Shown one piece after another: positions 20,253 to 28,633 of a stretch of DNA of 64,000 bases (the first letter of the stretch is position 1; the number at the start of each line of letters is the position of its first letter). Below the pieces are notes generated by a model, which was given only the letters and a program-made list of their open reading frames with translations, searched no databases and was not told where the DNA came from. This stretch comes from Burkholderia sp. SRS-46 (GTDB lineage Bacteria > Pseudomonadota > Gammaproteobacteria > Burkholderiales > Burkholderiaceae). The position numbers and the translations under genes were made by a program. Location of the stretch: assembly GCF_004343775.1 (NCBI RefSeq), contig NZ_PTXL01000008.1, positions 62,001 through 126,000 on the forward strand, given 5' to 3'.

Positions 20253-20622
20253 GGCTTCAATCGTCCTAAAATTATTCGAGCGAATCGGGTTTTCCTTGCC
20301 GTGCCTGCCTGGCGGCGTGATCGCACGCCGCGCCGGGGCGCCACGCCATCCATGCAAGCGCCGGGTGGGCAAGCGCAAGCGGCTCGGAGCACGGCTTTGG
20401 CCGGAAGAATCGACTATTCTAGCAAACAATTTTCCCTGTACCGCCAGATCCGCGCTTCGCACGCGCACGGCCGCCGCGCAACGCCCCGCCATGCACGCGG
20501 ATCGCCGTTATGCCGCGCGCCATATCCACGCCGGCCCCGCCATCCTGTAAGCTCCGAGAGAGATCGCGCCGTGTTCGCGCGGCGCCGTTTCGTCCGACCA
20601 AACCAAGCCCTCCGGAGACACC
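20253..20622. other. Intergenic region between divergent tig and garK
   Basis: A 370-base gene-free stretch. It holds the tig leader and the tentative tig -10 at 20416-20421. On the other side it contains the garK Shine-Dalgarno (GGAGA, 7 bases before the ATG). I see no protein-coding pattern or RNA gene in it. Confidence 0.6.
20416..20421 (-). promoter_or_regulatory. Possible extended -10 element for tig
   Basis: On the minus strand TGC-TAGAAT occurs about 164 bases before the tig start codon, an extended -10 form. The hexamer 17 bases upstream (GCGGTA) is a poor -35. This would give a 5' leader of roughly 155 nt. Confidence 0.35.
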
Positions 20623-21768
20623 ATGCCGCATCACCCGTCCGCGCCTGTCGTCGTCATCGCGCCCGATTCGTTCAAAGGCTCGCTCTCCGCCGCGCAGGTC
20701 GCGGACGCGATCGCCTCCGGCATCCGCCGCGCGCGGCCCGACGCCGTGGTGCGGTGCTGCCCGATGGCCGACGGCGGCGAAGGCACGCTCGACGCGATGC
20801 TCGCCGGCGGCGGCGCGCGGCGCACGATACGGGTGGCCGGCGCGTCGCTCGCGGCACGCGATGCCGCGCTCGGCGTGATCGATGCGCGCACCGCAATCGT
20901 CGAGACGGCCGAGATCGTCGGCATCACCGACCCGGCCGGGATGAGCGTGCCGGTCGACGCGCGCAGCACGCGCGGGATGGGCGATGCGATCCGCCAGCTG
21001 CTCGACGACGGCGTGCGCCGGTTCTTCGTCGCGCTTGGCGGCAGCAGCACCAACGATGCGGGCGCGGGGCTCCTCGCGGGGCTCGGGCTGCGCTGCTTCG
21101 ACGCGGCCGGCCAGCCGGTCGAGCCGGTGCCCGCGCGGCTCGCCGAGATCGCGCGCATCGACGCGTCGGGGCTCGACCCGCGCGTCGCGGAAACGGAATT
21201 CATCGGCATGTCCGACGTCGACAACCCGCTGACGGGCGCGCACGGCGCAACCGCGGTGTTCGGCCCGCAAAAGGGCGTGACGCCGGAGCAGGTTGCGACC
21301 CTCGACGCGGCGCTCGGCCATTTCGCCGACCTGCTCGAGGCCGCGCTCGACCGCCGCGGCCGCGACCTGCCGGGCGCCGGCGCGGCGGGCGGCCTGGGCT
21401 TCGCGCTGCACATGCTCGGCGCACGCTTCGAAGCCGGCGCGGAAGTCGTCGCGCGCCAGGTCGGGCTCGACGCGGCGCTCGCGGGCGCCGACTGGCTGAT
21501 CACCGGCGAAGGCCGCTCGGACGTGCAGACGCTGCACGGCAAGGCGCCGTTCATCGCATGCCGCCACGCGCAGGCCGCGGGCGTGCCGGCGTCGCTGCTG
21601 TCGGGCGCCGTCGACCCGGCCGCGCTGCCGCGCCTGTCCGAACATTTTTCCGGGTGTTTCTCGCCCGCGCCGGGCCCGATCACGCTCGACGTCGCGATCC
21701 GCGACGCCGCGCACCTGCTCGCGAACGAGGCGGAGCAGCTGGCGCGCCTGAAATACGGCACGCGCTGA
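20623..21768 (+). CDS. garK: Glycerate 2-kinase (GarK/GlxK family)
   Basis: A 381-residue glycerate kinase that phosphorylates D-glycerate to 2-phosphoglycerate, linking glyoxylate, tartronate or glucarate breakdown to glycolysis. Diagnostic segments are IAPDSFKGSLSAAQVADAI at the N-terminus, CCPMADGGEGTLDAM, GGSSTNDAGAG with the conserved small-residue loop, and DWLITGEGRSDVQTLHGKAP near the C-terminus. Length is usual for the family. The next gene, a MarR regulator, begins 62 bases downstream in the same direction and could be co-transcribed. Confidence 0.95.
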   Translation: MPHHPSAPVVVIAPDSFKGSLSAAQVADAIASGIRRARPDAVVRCCPMADGGEGTLDAMLAGGGARRTIRVAGASLAARDAALGVIDARTAIVETAEIVGITDPAGMSVPVDARSTRGMGDAIRQLLDDGVRRFFVALGGSSTNDAGAGLLAGLGLRCFDAAGQPVEPVPARLAEIARIDASGLDPRVAETEFIGMSDVDNPLTGAHGATAVFGPQKGVTPEQVATLDAALGHFADLLEAALDRRGRDLPGAGAAGGLGFALHMLGARFEAGAEVVARQVGLDAALAGADWLITGEGRSDVQTLHGKAPFIACRHAQAAGVPASLLSGAVDPAALPRLSEHFSGCFSPAPGPITLDVAIRDAAHLLANEAEQLARLKYGTR

Positions 21769-21830
21769 CCGTTGACCCGAACGCGCGATACAGGAACAAT
21801 CGGGCCCGCCCTTTTTCTTCAGGATTCGAC

Positions 21831-22280
21831 ATGAAAGGCCGTCAAGCCGGGCTCGATCAGTATCTGACCTATCGCCTCCACGTGCTCACGAAGCGTTCCG
21901 ACCGCGGGATCGGCGAGGTGTACCGGGACAAGCTCGGCATCTCGCTGCCCGAGGCGCGCGTGATCGCGGCCGTCGGCGCGTTCGGCCCGTTCTCGATCAT
22001 GGAACTCGCGCGCCACACCAACCTCGACAAGAGCCAGGCGAGCCGCGCGGCCGAGGCCTTGCTGCAACAGGGCCTGCTCGCGCGCAGCGCGAGCGAGGAA
22101 GACGGCCGGATCGTGCTGATCGCGCTGACGCCGGACGGCCGCGCGCTGCATCGCAAGATCATGCCGATCGTGCGCAAATGGAACGACGGGCTGCTCGCGT
22201 GCCTGTCCGACAGCGAGCGCAATACGTTCGAGCGGCTGCTGGACAAGGTCGTCGCCCACGCGCTCGAGCGCGACGAATAA
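21831..22280 (+). CDS. MarR-family transcriptional regulator
   Basis: A 149-residue winged-helix repressor-type protein. The region 50-110 has the MarR pattern: FSIMELARHTNLDKSQASRA is the recognition-helix region, followed by the wing SASEEDGRIVLIALTPDGR. Helices at both ends would dimerise. Homologues typically bind palindromes near their own gene and respond to small phenolic or carboxylate ligands. Its target is unknown; garK, 62 bases upstream, is a candidate. No obvious operator palindrome stands out in the short gap. Confidence 0.9.
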   Translation: MKGRQAGLDQYLTYRLHVLTKRSDRGIGEVYRDKLGISLPEARVIAAVGAFGPFSIMELARHTNLDKSQASRAAEALLQQGLLARSASEEDGRIVLIALTPDGRALHRKIMPIVRKWNDGLLACLSDSERNTFERLLDKVVAHALERDE

Positions 22281-22328
22281 CGCGCGCGGCGCGCGGCGCG
22301 GACGGCACGCCTCGCGCGCCGCACCCGC

Positions 22329-23327
22329 CTACAGCCCGCTGTTCTGCGCGCGCTGGCGCAACAGGCCGAGCACCGCGTCGCAATACGGCGTCGGCACGCC
22401 CAGCTTGCGCCCCAACTCCGGAAACACCCCCAGGATCGGCCCGACCTCGAGCGGCCGCCCCGCGTCGAAATCCTGCAGCATCGACGTCCTGAACGCGCCG
22501 AGCTTGCGCGTCACCGCGATGCGCTCCGGCGCGCTCATGCCGGTGAACAGGCCGAGCTTCGCGCCGATCTCGGCCGCCTCCTCCATCATCCGCAGCGCCA
22601 GCGCGTGCGTGAACGGGTCGTCGAGCAGGCGGTCGGCCGTCGAGCCCGTCAGCGCGCTCAGCGGATTCATGTTCATGTTGCCCCACAGCTTCGCCCAGAT
22701 TTCGGTGCGGATCGCGGGCGTCACCTCGACGTCGAAGCCGCCGGCGGCCAGCGCCGCCGCGAAGCGCGACGCGGCGGCTTCGAGCGCCGGAGCGGGCGCG
22801 CCGACGATCAGGCGATTGCCGCGCCCGCGCCGCACGACGCCCGGCGCGTCGGTGCTCGCCGACAGGTGCACGACGCAGCCGATCGCCTGCGCGGGCGGCA
22901 GCACCGCGGACACCGCGCCGCCCGGATCGACCGCCTCGAGCGGCACGCCGTCGAGCGGCCCGGCCAACCCGTGCGTGAACCACCACGGCAGGCCGTTCAT
23001 CGCCGCGACGATCACCGTGCGCGGCCCGACGAGCGGCGCGAGGCGCGCGGCGAGGTCGGGCAGCGTCTGCGCCTTCAGCGCGATCACCACATAGTCCTGC
23101 ACGCCGAGCGCCGCCGCGTCGTCGCTCGCGTCGAGCGCAACCGACGTCTGCGCGCCCGTTTCGTCCACCACGCGCATGCCGTGCGCGTTCAGCGCGTCGA
23201 GTGTCGCGCCGCGCGCGTAAGCGCTCACGCGCATGCCGGCCCGCGCGAGCGCGGCCGCGAGCAGTCCGCCGATCGCACCGGCGCCGACGATCGCCGCGCG
23301 CACCGGCCCTGAATTCGTGTCGTTCAT
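22329..23327 (-). CDS. Ketopantoate reductase-like NAD(P)-dependent oxidoreductase
   Basis: A 332-residue member of the ApbA/PanE family. The N-terminal Rossmann motif is AIVGAGAIGGLLAAALA. KAQTLPD carries the family Lys after the nucleotide domain, and WAKLWGNMNMNPLSAL is the C-terminal helical domain signature with the catalytic Lys and the N-x-x-x-N pair. Many genomes carry several paralogues, so pantothenate synthesis is not assured. It lies 80 bases downstream of the LuxR-type gene on the same strand and may be co-transcribed with it. Confidence 0.88.
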   Translation of the reverse strand: MNDTNSGPVRAAIVGAGAIGGLLAAALARAGMRVSAYARGATLDALNAHGMRVVDETGAQTSVALDASDDAAALGVQDYVVIALKAQTLPDLAARLAPLVGPRTVIVAAMNGLPWWFTHGLAGPLDGVPLEAVDPGGAVSAVLPPAQAIGCVVHLSASTDAPGVVRRGRGNRLIVGAPAPALEAAASRFAAALAAGGFDVEVTPAIRTEIWAKLWGNMNMNPLSALTGSTADRLLDDPFTHALALRMMEEAAEIGAKLGLFTGMSAPERIAVTRKLGAFRTSMLQDFDAGRPLEVGPILGVFPELGRKLGVPTPYCDAVLGLLRQRAQNSGL

Positions 23328-23407
23328 GATGGGATTCCGTCTCCTCGGAGCTGACGAGCATAGCGCTCAATGGTTGCGCACACAACCATCATGACGGACT
23401 GTGGTGC

Positions 23408-24508
23408 TCAGTCGGGTTCGCTGCCCGCGCCGAGCACGCTCGCGATCTGGCTCTTGTCGTGCATGCCGAGCTTGCGGTACGCGCAACGCAGATAGTGCCG
23501 CACGGTGGTCGGCGAAATCGCCATCTGCTGCGCGACCTCCTTGTGCGAGCGGCCGGCGCCGTAATAGCGGATCGCCGCGAGCTCGCGCGGCGTCAGCCGG
23601 TCGAGCAGCGAGCGCGGCCGCGCCTCGAGCTGGAACAGGCCCGCGACCGGCACGCAGCGGATGCGCAGCGCGTCGCCGACGAACGGCTGCCCAGGCGCGC
23701 GCCGTAGATGCGCGACGAGCGGCTCCGGCAGCCGCGCGCCCGCCCATCCCGGCCATTCGGCCTGCATGACGGCGTCGAAGCCGCGATCCGCGTGGTGCAG
23801 CACGCCGAAGTTGTCGCACAGCGCGCGCGCCGCCGGCGCCGCCGCGTCGTCGCCGACCCGCGTCTGCGCGGCGCGGTTGATCGTCAGCGCGGCGGCGAGA
23901 TGCGGGATCACTTCCTCGAAGCGCCGCGCATCGCGCTCGTCGAACGGCCGATGCAGCCCCTGCCGGTAGATCGACAGAAACGTCGTCAGCCCGAAGCGGC
24001 GATCGAGCGTGCACACGCACATCAGCTGCGCGAGCCCGTATTTCACGCACCAGTCGCGAAAGCGCGCGTCGAGCCCCGGCTCGACGACCGACAGCCGGAC
24101 CGCGCGGCCGTCCGCGCCGCGCAGCGTGCGGCGGGCGAGCGGATCGCAGTCGCGCACGCGCTTCCAGTCGCCGAAGAACGCGTCGGGCAGACGGTACAGG
24201 AAACTGTTGTGCATCACAGGGCCGGCGGCGGTGTGCGTCGCGATGCCCGTCCACGCCGCATCGAACGGAATCAGCGCGCGCAGCAGCGCGAAGAAGCGGC
24301 ATTCGAACTCGCCGATGGCAGCCTGCCCCGCGACCGCGTACAGGTCGAGCAGCAGCAGGCCGAGCGCGCGGCCGTGCGGATCGTCGCGCTCGACGCCGTC
24401 GAAATCGGCGCGCCGCGGCGCCAGCGCGGGCCAGGCGAATTCGTCCAGCACGATCGCGGCAGGCGCGTCGCGCAGCGCGTCGGGGTCCTGCCCGATGTCC
24501 GTCGTCAT
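23408..24508 (-). CDS. LuxR-family transcriptional regulator
   Basis: A 366-residue regulator. The C-terminal 65 residues are a LuxR/GerE helix-turn-helix (LTPRELAAIRYYGAGRSHKE, then TTVRHYLRCAYRKLGM). The N-terminal 280 residues are not a response-regulator receiver and look like a GAF-like sensory region; no domain name is assigned. The start MTTDIGQDPD was chosen because upstream codons are Arg-rich shadow sequence. It is divergent from the porin / MFS / deacetylase set across 314 bases, so it is the likely regulator of that set. Confidence 0.85.
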   Translation of the reverse strand: MTTDIGQDPDALRDAPAAIVLDEFAWPALAPRRADFDGVERDDPHGRALGLLLLDLYAVAGQAAIGEFECRFFALLRALIPFDAAWTGIATHTAAGPVMHNSFLYRLPDAFFGDWKRVRDCDPLARRTLRGADGRAVRLSVVEPGLDARFRDWCVKYGLAQLMCVCTLDRRFGLTTFLSIYRQGLHRPFDERDARRFEEVIPHLAAALTINRAAQTRVGDDAAAPAARALCDNFGVLHHADRGFDAVMQAEWPGWAGARLPEPLVAHLRRAPGQPFVGDALRIRCVPVAGLFQLEARPRSLLDRLTPRELAAIRYYGAGRSHKEVAQQMAISPTTVRHYLRCAYRKLGMHDKSQIASVLGAGSEPD

Positions 24509-24822
24509 CCTCACACCCCGCTCCCCTGCCCGACCGGGCCGATCTTGCGCACGGCCGATTATAGCCAGCGGCTTTTTTGACGGAACCCTGCGCGGCGACG
24601 CGCGGCAGCCCCATCCATTTGAACGGGGCGCCGCGCATTGCTGCCCTGCATCACGCCCGCCTTTCGCCGCCGCGGTGCGCGGCGGCGAAAGGCGCGGGTT
24701 TTCCGCACCGTTCATCTGAACGACTTCCGCGCCTCTTTCCCGCTACCGACACTGCGTCGCGGCAATACCCGCGACAACCCGACGACAACGACACGCAGCA
24801 CCGGTATGGAGAACTCAACGAC
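24509..24822. other. Divergent control region between LuxR-type gene and porin gene
   Basis: A 314-base gene-free stretch that must hold both promoters. Its outstanding element is a perfect 17-bp inverted repeat described separately. I see no small gene in it. Confidence 0.6.
24658..24694. repeat. Perfect 17-bp inverted repeat upstream of the porin gene
   Basis: Arms 24658-24674 and 24678-24694 are exact reverse complements with a 3-base loop. It lies about 130 bases before the porin start. It could be a strong mRNA hairpin in the porin leader, a terminator without a clean T run (a short T4 occurs 4 bases past the right arm), or a protein-binding palindrome. Confidence 0.85.
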
Positions 24823-25866
24823 ATGAACCCGCGCTTCATCCGCACGGTCTCGACCGCTGCAGCGCTCGCCGCCGGCAGCGCATGCGCGCACGCGCAGTCG
24901 GCCCTCACGCTGTACGGCGCGCTCGACGCCGGCGTGCAATACCTGACCCATGCCGACGGCCGTCGCGCCGCGTGGCAACTGCAGAACTACGGCATCCTGC
25001 CGTCGCAGGTCGGGCTGAAAGGCCGCGAGGATCTCGGCGGCGGCTGGCACGCGCTGTTCAAGCTCGAACAGGGCCTCAACCTGAACGACGGCACCGCGAC
25101 CGCGCCCGGCTACGCGTTCTTCCGCGGCGCGTATCTCGGCGTCGCGGGGCCGGCCGGCACCGTCACGTTCGGCCGGCAGTTCAGCGTGCTGTTCGACAAG
25201 ACGCTGTTCTACGACCCGCTGTGGTACGCGTCGTACAGCGGCCAGGGCGTGATCGTGCCGATGTCGGCCAACTTCATCGACCACTCGGTCAAGTACCAGT
25301 CGCCGACGTTCGGCGGCTTCGACGTCGCGGCGCTCGCCGCGACCGCGGGCGTCGCCGGCAACACGCGCGCCGGGCGCGTGCTCGAACTCGGCGGCCAGTA
25401 CACGAGCAACGGCCTGTCGGTCAGCGCGGTGCTGCACCAGGCGCACGGCGACGCATCCGCGGCCGACGATGCGTCCGCGCGCCGCCGCGAACTCGGCGCG
25501 CTCGCCGCGCGCTACGCATTCGATGCGCTGCCGCTCACCGTCTACGCAGGTGTCGAGCGACTCACCGGCGACCTCGACGCGGCGCGCACGATCGTCTGGG
25601 GCGGCGCGCGCTACCTGACGCCGAACGGCATCGGCCTGAACGCCGGCGCCTACCACACCGACTCGCGCACGCCGGCGATCGGCCATCCGACGCTGTTCAT
25701 CGCGAGCACCACCTACGCGCTGTCGAAGCGCACGGTCGCGTACCTGAATCTCGGCTACGCGCGCAACAGCGGACAAAGCTCGCAGACCGTCTACGAATAC
25801 GACCCGACACCGCTTGCCGGCGCATCGCAGTTCGGCGCGATGGTCGGCATGTATCACCTGTTCTGA
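24823..25866 (+). CDS. Gram-negative general porin
   Basis: A 347-residue outer-membrane porin of the Burkholderia/Neisseria type. The signal peptide is residues 1 to about 22, ending CAHAQS. The mature N-terminus SALTLYGALDAGVQYLTH is diagnostic. A repeated beta-strand pattern follows with GLKGREDLGGGWHALFKLE and LGVAGPAGTVTFGRQF, and the last residue is Phe (GMYHLF), as needed for outer-membrane assembly. It forms trimeric channels for small hydrophilic solutes. The MFS transporter gene starts 29 bases later, suggesting uptake of one substrate class across both membranes. Confidence 0.95.
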   Translation: MNPRFIRTVSTAAALAAGSACAHAQSALTLYGALDAGVQYLTHADGRRAAWQLQNYGILPSQVGLKGREDLGGGWHALFKLEQGLNLNDGTATAPGYAFFRGAYLGVAGPAGTVTFGRQFSVLFDKTLFYDPLWYASYSGQGVIVPMSANFIDHSVKYQSPTFGGFDVAALAATAGVAGNTRAGRVLELGGQYTSNGLSVSAVLHQAHGDASAADDASARRRELGALAARYAFDALPLTVYAGVERLTGDLDAARTIVWGGARYLTPNGIGLNAGAYHTDSRTPAIGHPTLFIASTTYALSKRTVAYLNLGYARNSGQSSQTVYEYDPTPLAGASQFGAMVGMYHLF

Positions 25867-25895
25867 CCCGTCCCCGCCCTTCACGAGAGCCCGCC

Positions 25896-27104
25896 ATGAA
25901 AACCCTGTCCTCCGAAGCCGCCATGCCGCGCGCCGGCCAGCCAGCGACGTTCGCGCGCGCGACGCTCGTCGCGCTCGTCGTGTTCGCCGCGATCACACCG
26001 CTGCTGCTGCTCGTCGCGCCGGCGGTCGCCGCGCAACTCGCGGCCCAGCTCGGCCTGTCGGCATCGCAGATCGGCACGTACTTCTTCGTCGAACTCGGCG
26101 CGTTCAGCCTTGCAACCGTACCGTCCTACCTGTGGCTCGGCCGCGTCGATGCGCGCCGCGTCGCCGCGTACGCGATCGCGCTGTTCGGCGCCGGCAACCT
26201 GCTCACCGCGCTGTGGATGCCGGGCTTCGCCGCGCTGCTCGCGCTGCGCGCCGTCACCGCGCTCGGCGGCGGCTCGCTGATGGTGCTCTGCATGACGAGC
26301 GCGGCGACGAGCGACAACAGCGACCGCGTGTACGGACTGTGGGTCGTCGGCCAGCTGGTCGCCGGTGCAGTCGGCCTGTTCGTGCTGCCGCACGTGTTCG
26401 CGGCGATCGGGCTGCGCGCGCTGTACGTGGCGCTCGCCGCGCTCGCGCTCGGGGCGGCGCCGCTCGCGCGCGGCTTTCCCGCGTCGCTCGGCGAACGCGC
26501 GCCGGCGTCGCCATCGCCGCGCGAGCTCGCGCCCCGCGCGCGAGGCGGCCACGTCATGCTCGCGATCGGCGCGGTGCTGACGTTCTACCTCGCGATCGGC
26601 AGCGTCTGGACGTTCGCGAGCCGCGCCGCCGCCGACGCGGGACTCGATCCGCAGGCCACCGGGAACGTGCTCGCGGCCGCCAGCGTGATGGGCATTGCCG
26701 GCGCCGCGCTCGCGTCGTGCGTCGGCGGCCGGCTTGCGCGGCGCGCGATGCTGGCGGCCGGCTATGCGCTGCTCGCCGCATCGCTCGTCGCGCTGGCCGC
26801 GCAGCCGCACGCCACCGGCTACGGTGCCGCGATCTTCGCGTTCAAGTTCGCGTGGACGTTCGTGCTGCCGTTCATCCTCGCGACCGTCGCACAGATCGAC
26901 CCGTCCGGCCGCCTCGTCGCGACGCTCAATTTCGTGATCGGCGCCGGCCTCGCCGCCGGCCCGCTGCTCGCCGGGCTGATGCTCGATGCGGGCGGCACGA
27001 TGCGCACGCTGTTCACCGTCGCGACGGCCGTGTCGATCGCGTCGCTCGCCGCGCTGCTGCACATCGAGCGCCGCGCCCGCGCTTCCGTTTTCTCCCAACC
27101 GTGA
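25896..27104 (+). CDS. MFS-family transporter
   Basis: A 402-residue protein with about twelve hydrophobic helices split by a central basic/Pro-rich loop (LGERAPASPSPRELAPRARG). It resembles the major facilitator superfamily, with the loop between helices 2 and 3 reading LWLGRVDARRVAAY. The substrate is not evident from sequence. It lies between the porin and the deacetylase-family gene with gaps of 29 and 16 bases, so the three probably form one transcript. Confidence 0.85.
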   Translation: MKTLSSEAAMPRAGQPATFARATLVALVVFAAITPLLLLVAPAVAAQLAAQLGLSASQIGTYFFVELGAFSLATVPSYLWLGRVDARRVAAYAIALFGAGNLLTALWMPGFAALLALRAVTALGGGSLMVLCMTSAATSDNSDRVYGLWVVGQLVAGAVGLFVLPHVFAAIGLRALYVALAALALGAAPLARGFPASLGERAPASPSPRELAPRARGGHVMLAIGAVLTFYLAIGSVWTFASRAAADAGLDPQATGNVLAAASVMGIAGAALASCVGGRLARRAMLAAGYALLAASLVALAAQPHATGYGAAIFAFKFAWTFVLPFILATVAQIDPSGRLVATLNFVIGAGLAAGPLLAGLMLDAGGTMRTLFTVATAVSIASLAALLHIERRARASVFSQP

Positions 27105-27120
27105 CAGGTCACGCACATCC

Positions 27121-28230
27121 ATGAAACGCACTGCCTTCTTCACCGACGAACGCACCTTCTGGCATACCGGCGGCACCCACGCGCTGTTCTTCCCGGTCGG
27201 CGGCTGGGTGCAGCCGCCGTCGAGCGCCGGCTACGCGGAATCGCCCGACTCCAAGCGCCGCTTCCTGTCGCTCGTGCAGGCATCGGGCCTCGGCGCACAG
27301 CTCGACCTGCGCGGCGCGCCGGCCGCGACGACCGACGACCTGCTGCGCATCCATCCGGCCAGCTATCTCGACGCGTTCCGCGCGCTCAGCGACGCGAACG
27401 GCGGCGATCTCGGCGATCTCGCGCCGTTCGGCAAGGGCAGCTACGAGATCGCCGCGCTGTCGGCGGGCCTCGCGATCGCGGCGGCCGACGCGGTGGTCGC
27501 CGGGCACGCGCCCAACGCGTTCTCGCTGTCCCGGCCGCCCGGCCACCACTGCCTGCGCGACCGTCCGATGGGTTTCTGCCTGCTCGCGAACATCCCGGTC
27601 GCGATCGAGGCCGTCCGCGCGAAGCATGGCGTCGGCCGCGTCGCGGTGATCGACTGGGACGTGCATCACGGCAACGGGACGCAGTCGATCTACTACGACG
27701 ATCCGCACACGCTGACGATCTCGCTGCACCAGGACCGCTGCTTTCCGCCCGGCTACAGCGGCGCGGACGACCGCGGCAGCGGCGCGAGCGCCGGCGCGAA
27801 CCTCAACGTCCCGCTGCTCGCGGGCAGCGGCGACGATGCATACCGCTACGCGTTCGAGCGCATCGTGCTGCCCGCGCTCGAACGGTTCCGGCCGGAGCTG
27901 ATCGTGGTCGCGAGCGGCCTCGACGCGAGCGCGGTCGATCCGCTCGCGCGCATGCAGCTCCATAGCGACAGTTACCGGTTCATGACGCGCGCGGTAATGG
28001 ACGCGGCGCAGCGGCTCTGCGCCGGGCGGCTCGTGATCGTTCACGAGGGCGGCTATTCGGAGGCGTACGCCCCGTTCTGCGGGCTCGCGATCGTCGAGAC
28101 GCTGGCGGGTGTCCGTACCGAGGTCGCCGACCCGATGCTCGAGCTTGCGATGGCGCAGCAGCCCGGCGAACGGTTCCTCGCGTTCCAGCGCGGGCTGCTC
28201 GACGAGCTGGCGGCGTCATTCGGCTTGTAA
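27121..28230 (+). CDS. Histone-deacetylase-family amidohydrolase (acetylpolyamine-amidohydrolase-like)
   Basis: A 369-residue zinc amidohydrolase of the arginase/deacetylase fold. The His-His pair is H142/H143 in RPPGHHC, and the zinc ligands are predicted to be D180 and H182 (IDWDVHHGNGTQ) and D268 (ASGLDAS). In bacteria this family removes acetyl groups from acetylpolyamines or other N-acyl small molecules, since histones are absent. Position after a porin and an MFS transporter fits uptake followed by deacetylation of an acylated amine, which is inference. The ATG at 27121 lies 16 bases after the MFS stop. Confidence 0.92.
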   Translation: MKRTAFFTDERTFWHTGGTHALFFPVGGWVQPPSSAGYAESPDSKRRFLSLVQASGLGAQLDLRGAPAATTDDLLRIHPASYLDAFRALSDANGGDLGDLAPFGKGSYEIAALSAGLAIAAADAVVAGHAPNAFSLSRPPGHHCLRDRPMGFCLLANIPVAIEAVRAKHGVGRVAVIDWDVHHGNGTQSIYYDDPHTLTISLHQDRCFPPGYSGADDRGSGASAGANLNVPLLAGSGDDAYRYAFERIVLPALERFRPELIVVASGLDASAVDPLARMQLHSDSYRFMTRAVMDAAQRLCAGRLVIVHEGGYSEAYAPFCGLAIVETLAGVRTEVADPMLELAMAQQPGERFLAFQRGLLDELAASFGL

Positions 28231-28337
28231 CGCCCGCACGGCGCGGGGCGCGCACCACGCGACGAGCCTTGCGCGATCCGCGCGGATGCGGTCTCCTGTG
28301 CTTTTGCACCCACCGGGCGAGGAGCCGCACTCTTCTA

Positions 28338-28553
28338 ATGAAATCGTCCCCGCGCGAGAAGCCGCGCCGCCGGCCGTCGACCCTGATGCTCAATATCGTC
28401 GCGGTCCTCGTCGGCCTCGTCACGTTCGCGATCGGCGTCGGCTGGCTGATCTACAGCTGGGTCGTCGACCGCGAAGCGCAGTATTTCGCGATCCCGCTGG
28501 TGTTTTCGGTGCCCGTGATCGTCGCGGTCGCGATCCGGAGTTTCTGGGATTAG
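28338..28553 (+). CDS. Small two-helix membrane protein, function unknown
   Basis: A 71-residue protein. A basic N-terminus (KSSPREKPRRRPS) is followed by two hydrophobic segments, about 17-42 (LMLNIVAVLVGLVTFAIG and on) and 50-66 (YFAIPLVFSVPVIVAVA), joined by VVDREAQ. The positive N-terminus suggests both ends lie in the cytoplasm. I do not recognise a named family. It lies 107 bases after the deacetylase-family gene in the same direction and is followed by a terminator. Codon use (high GC3) supports it being real. Confidence 0.7.
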   Translation: MKSSPREKPRRRPSTLMLNIVAVLVGLVTFAIGVGWLIYSWVVDREAQYFAIPLVFSVPVIVAVAIRSFWD

Positions 28554-28564
28554 CGACACCGGCA

Positions 28565-28605
28565 ACAAAAAAGCGCCGCGGTCAGCCGGCCGCGGCGCTT
28601 GTTCG
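28565..28605. terminator. Terminator between the small membrane protein gene and the SulP gene
   Basis: An 11-bp stem (28571-28581 with 28590-28600) has an A run on its left flank. Read on the minus strand this is followed by six T, so it is a strong terminator for the SulP gene. For the plus-strand gene only a short T pair follows. Confidence 0.88.
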
Positions 28606-28633
28606 GGGTGCGCGAAACGCGACCCGCATCGGC

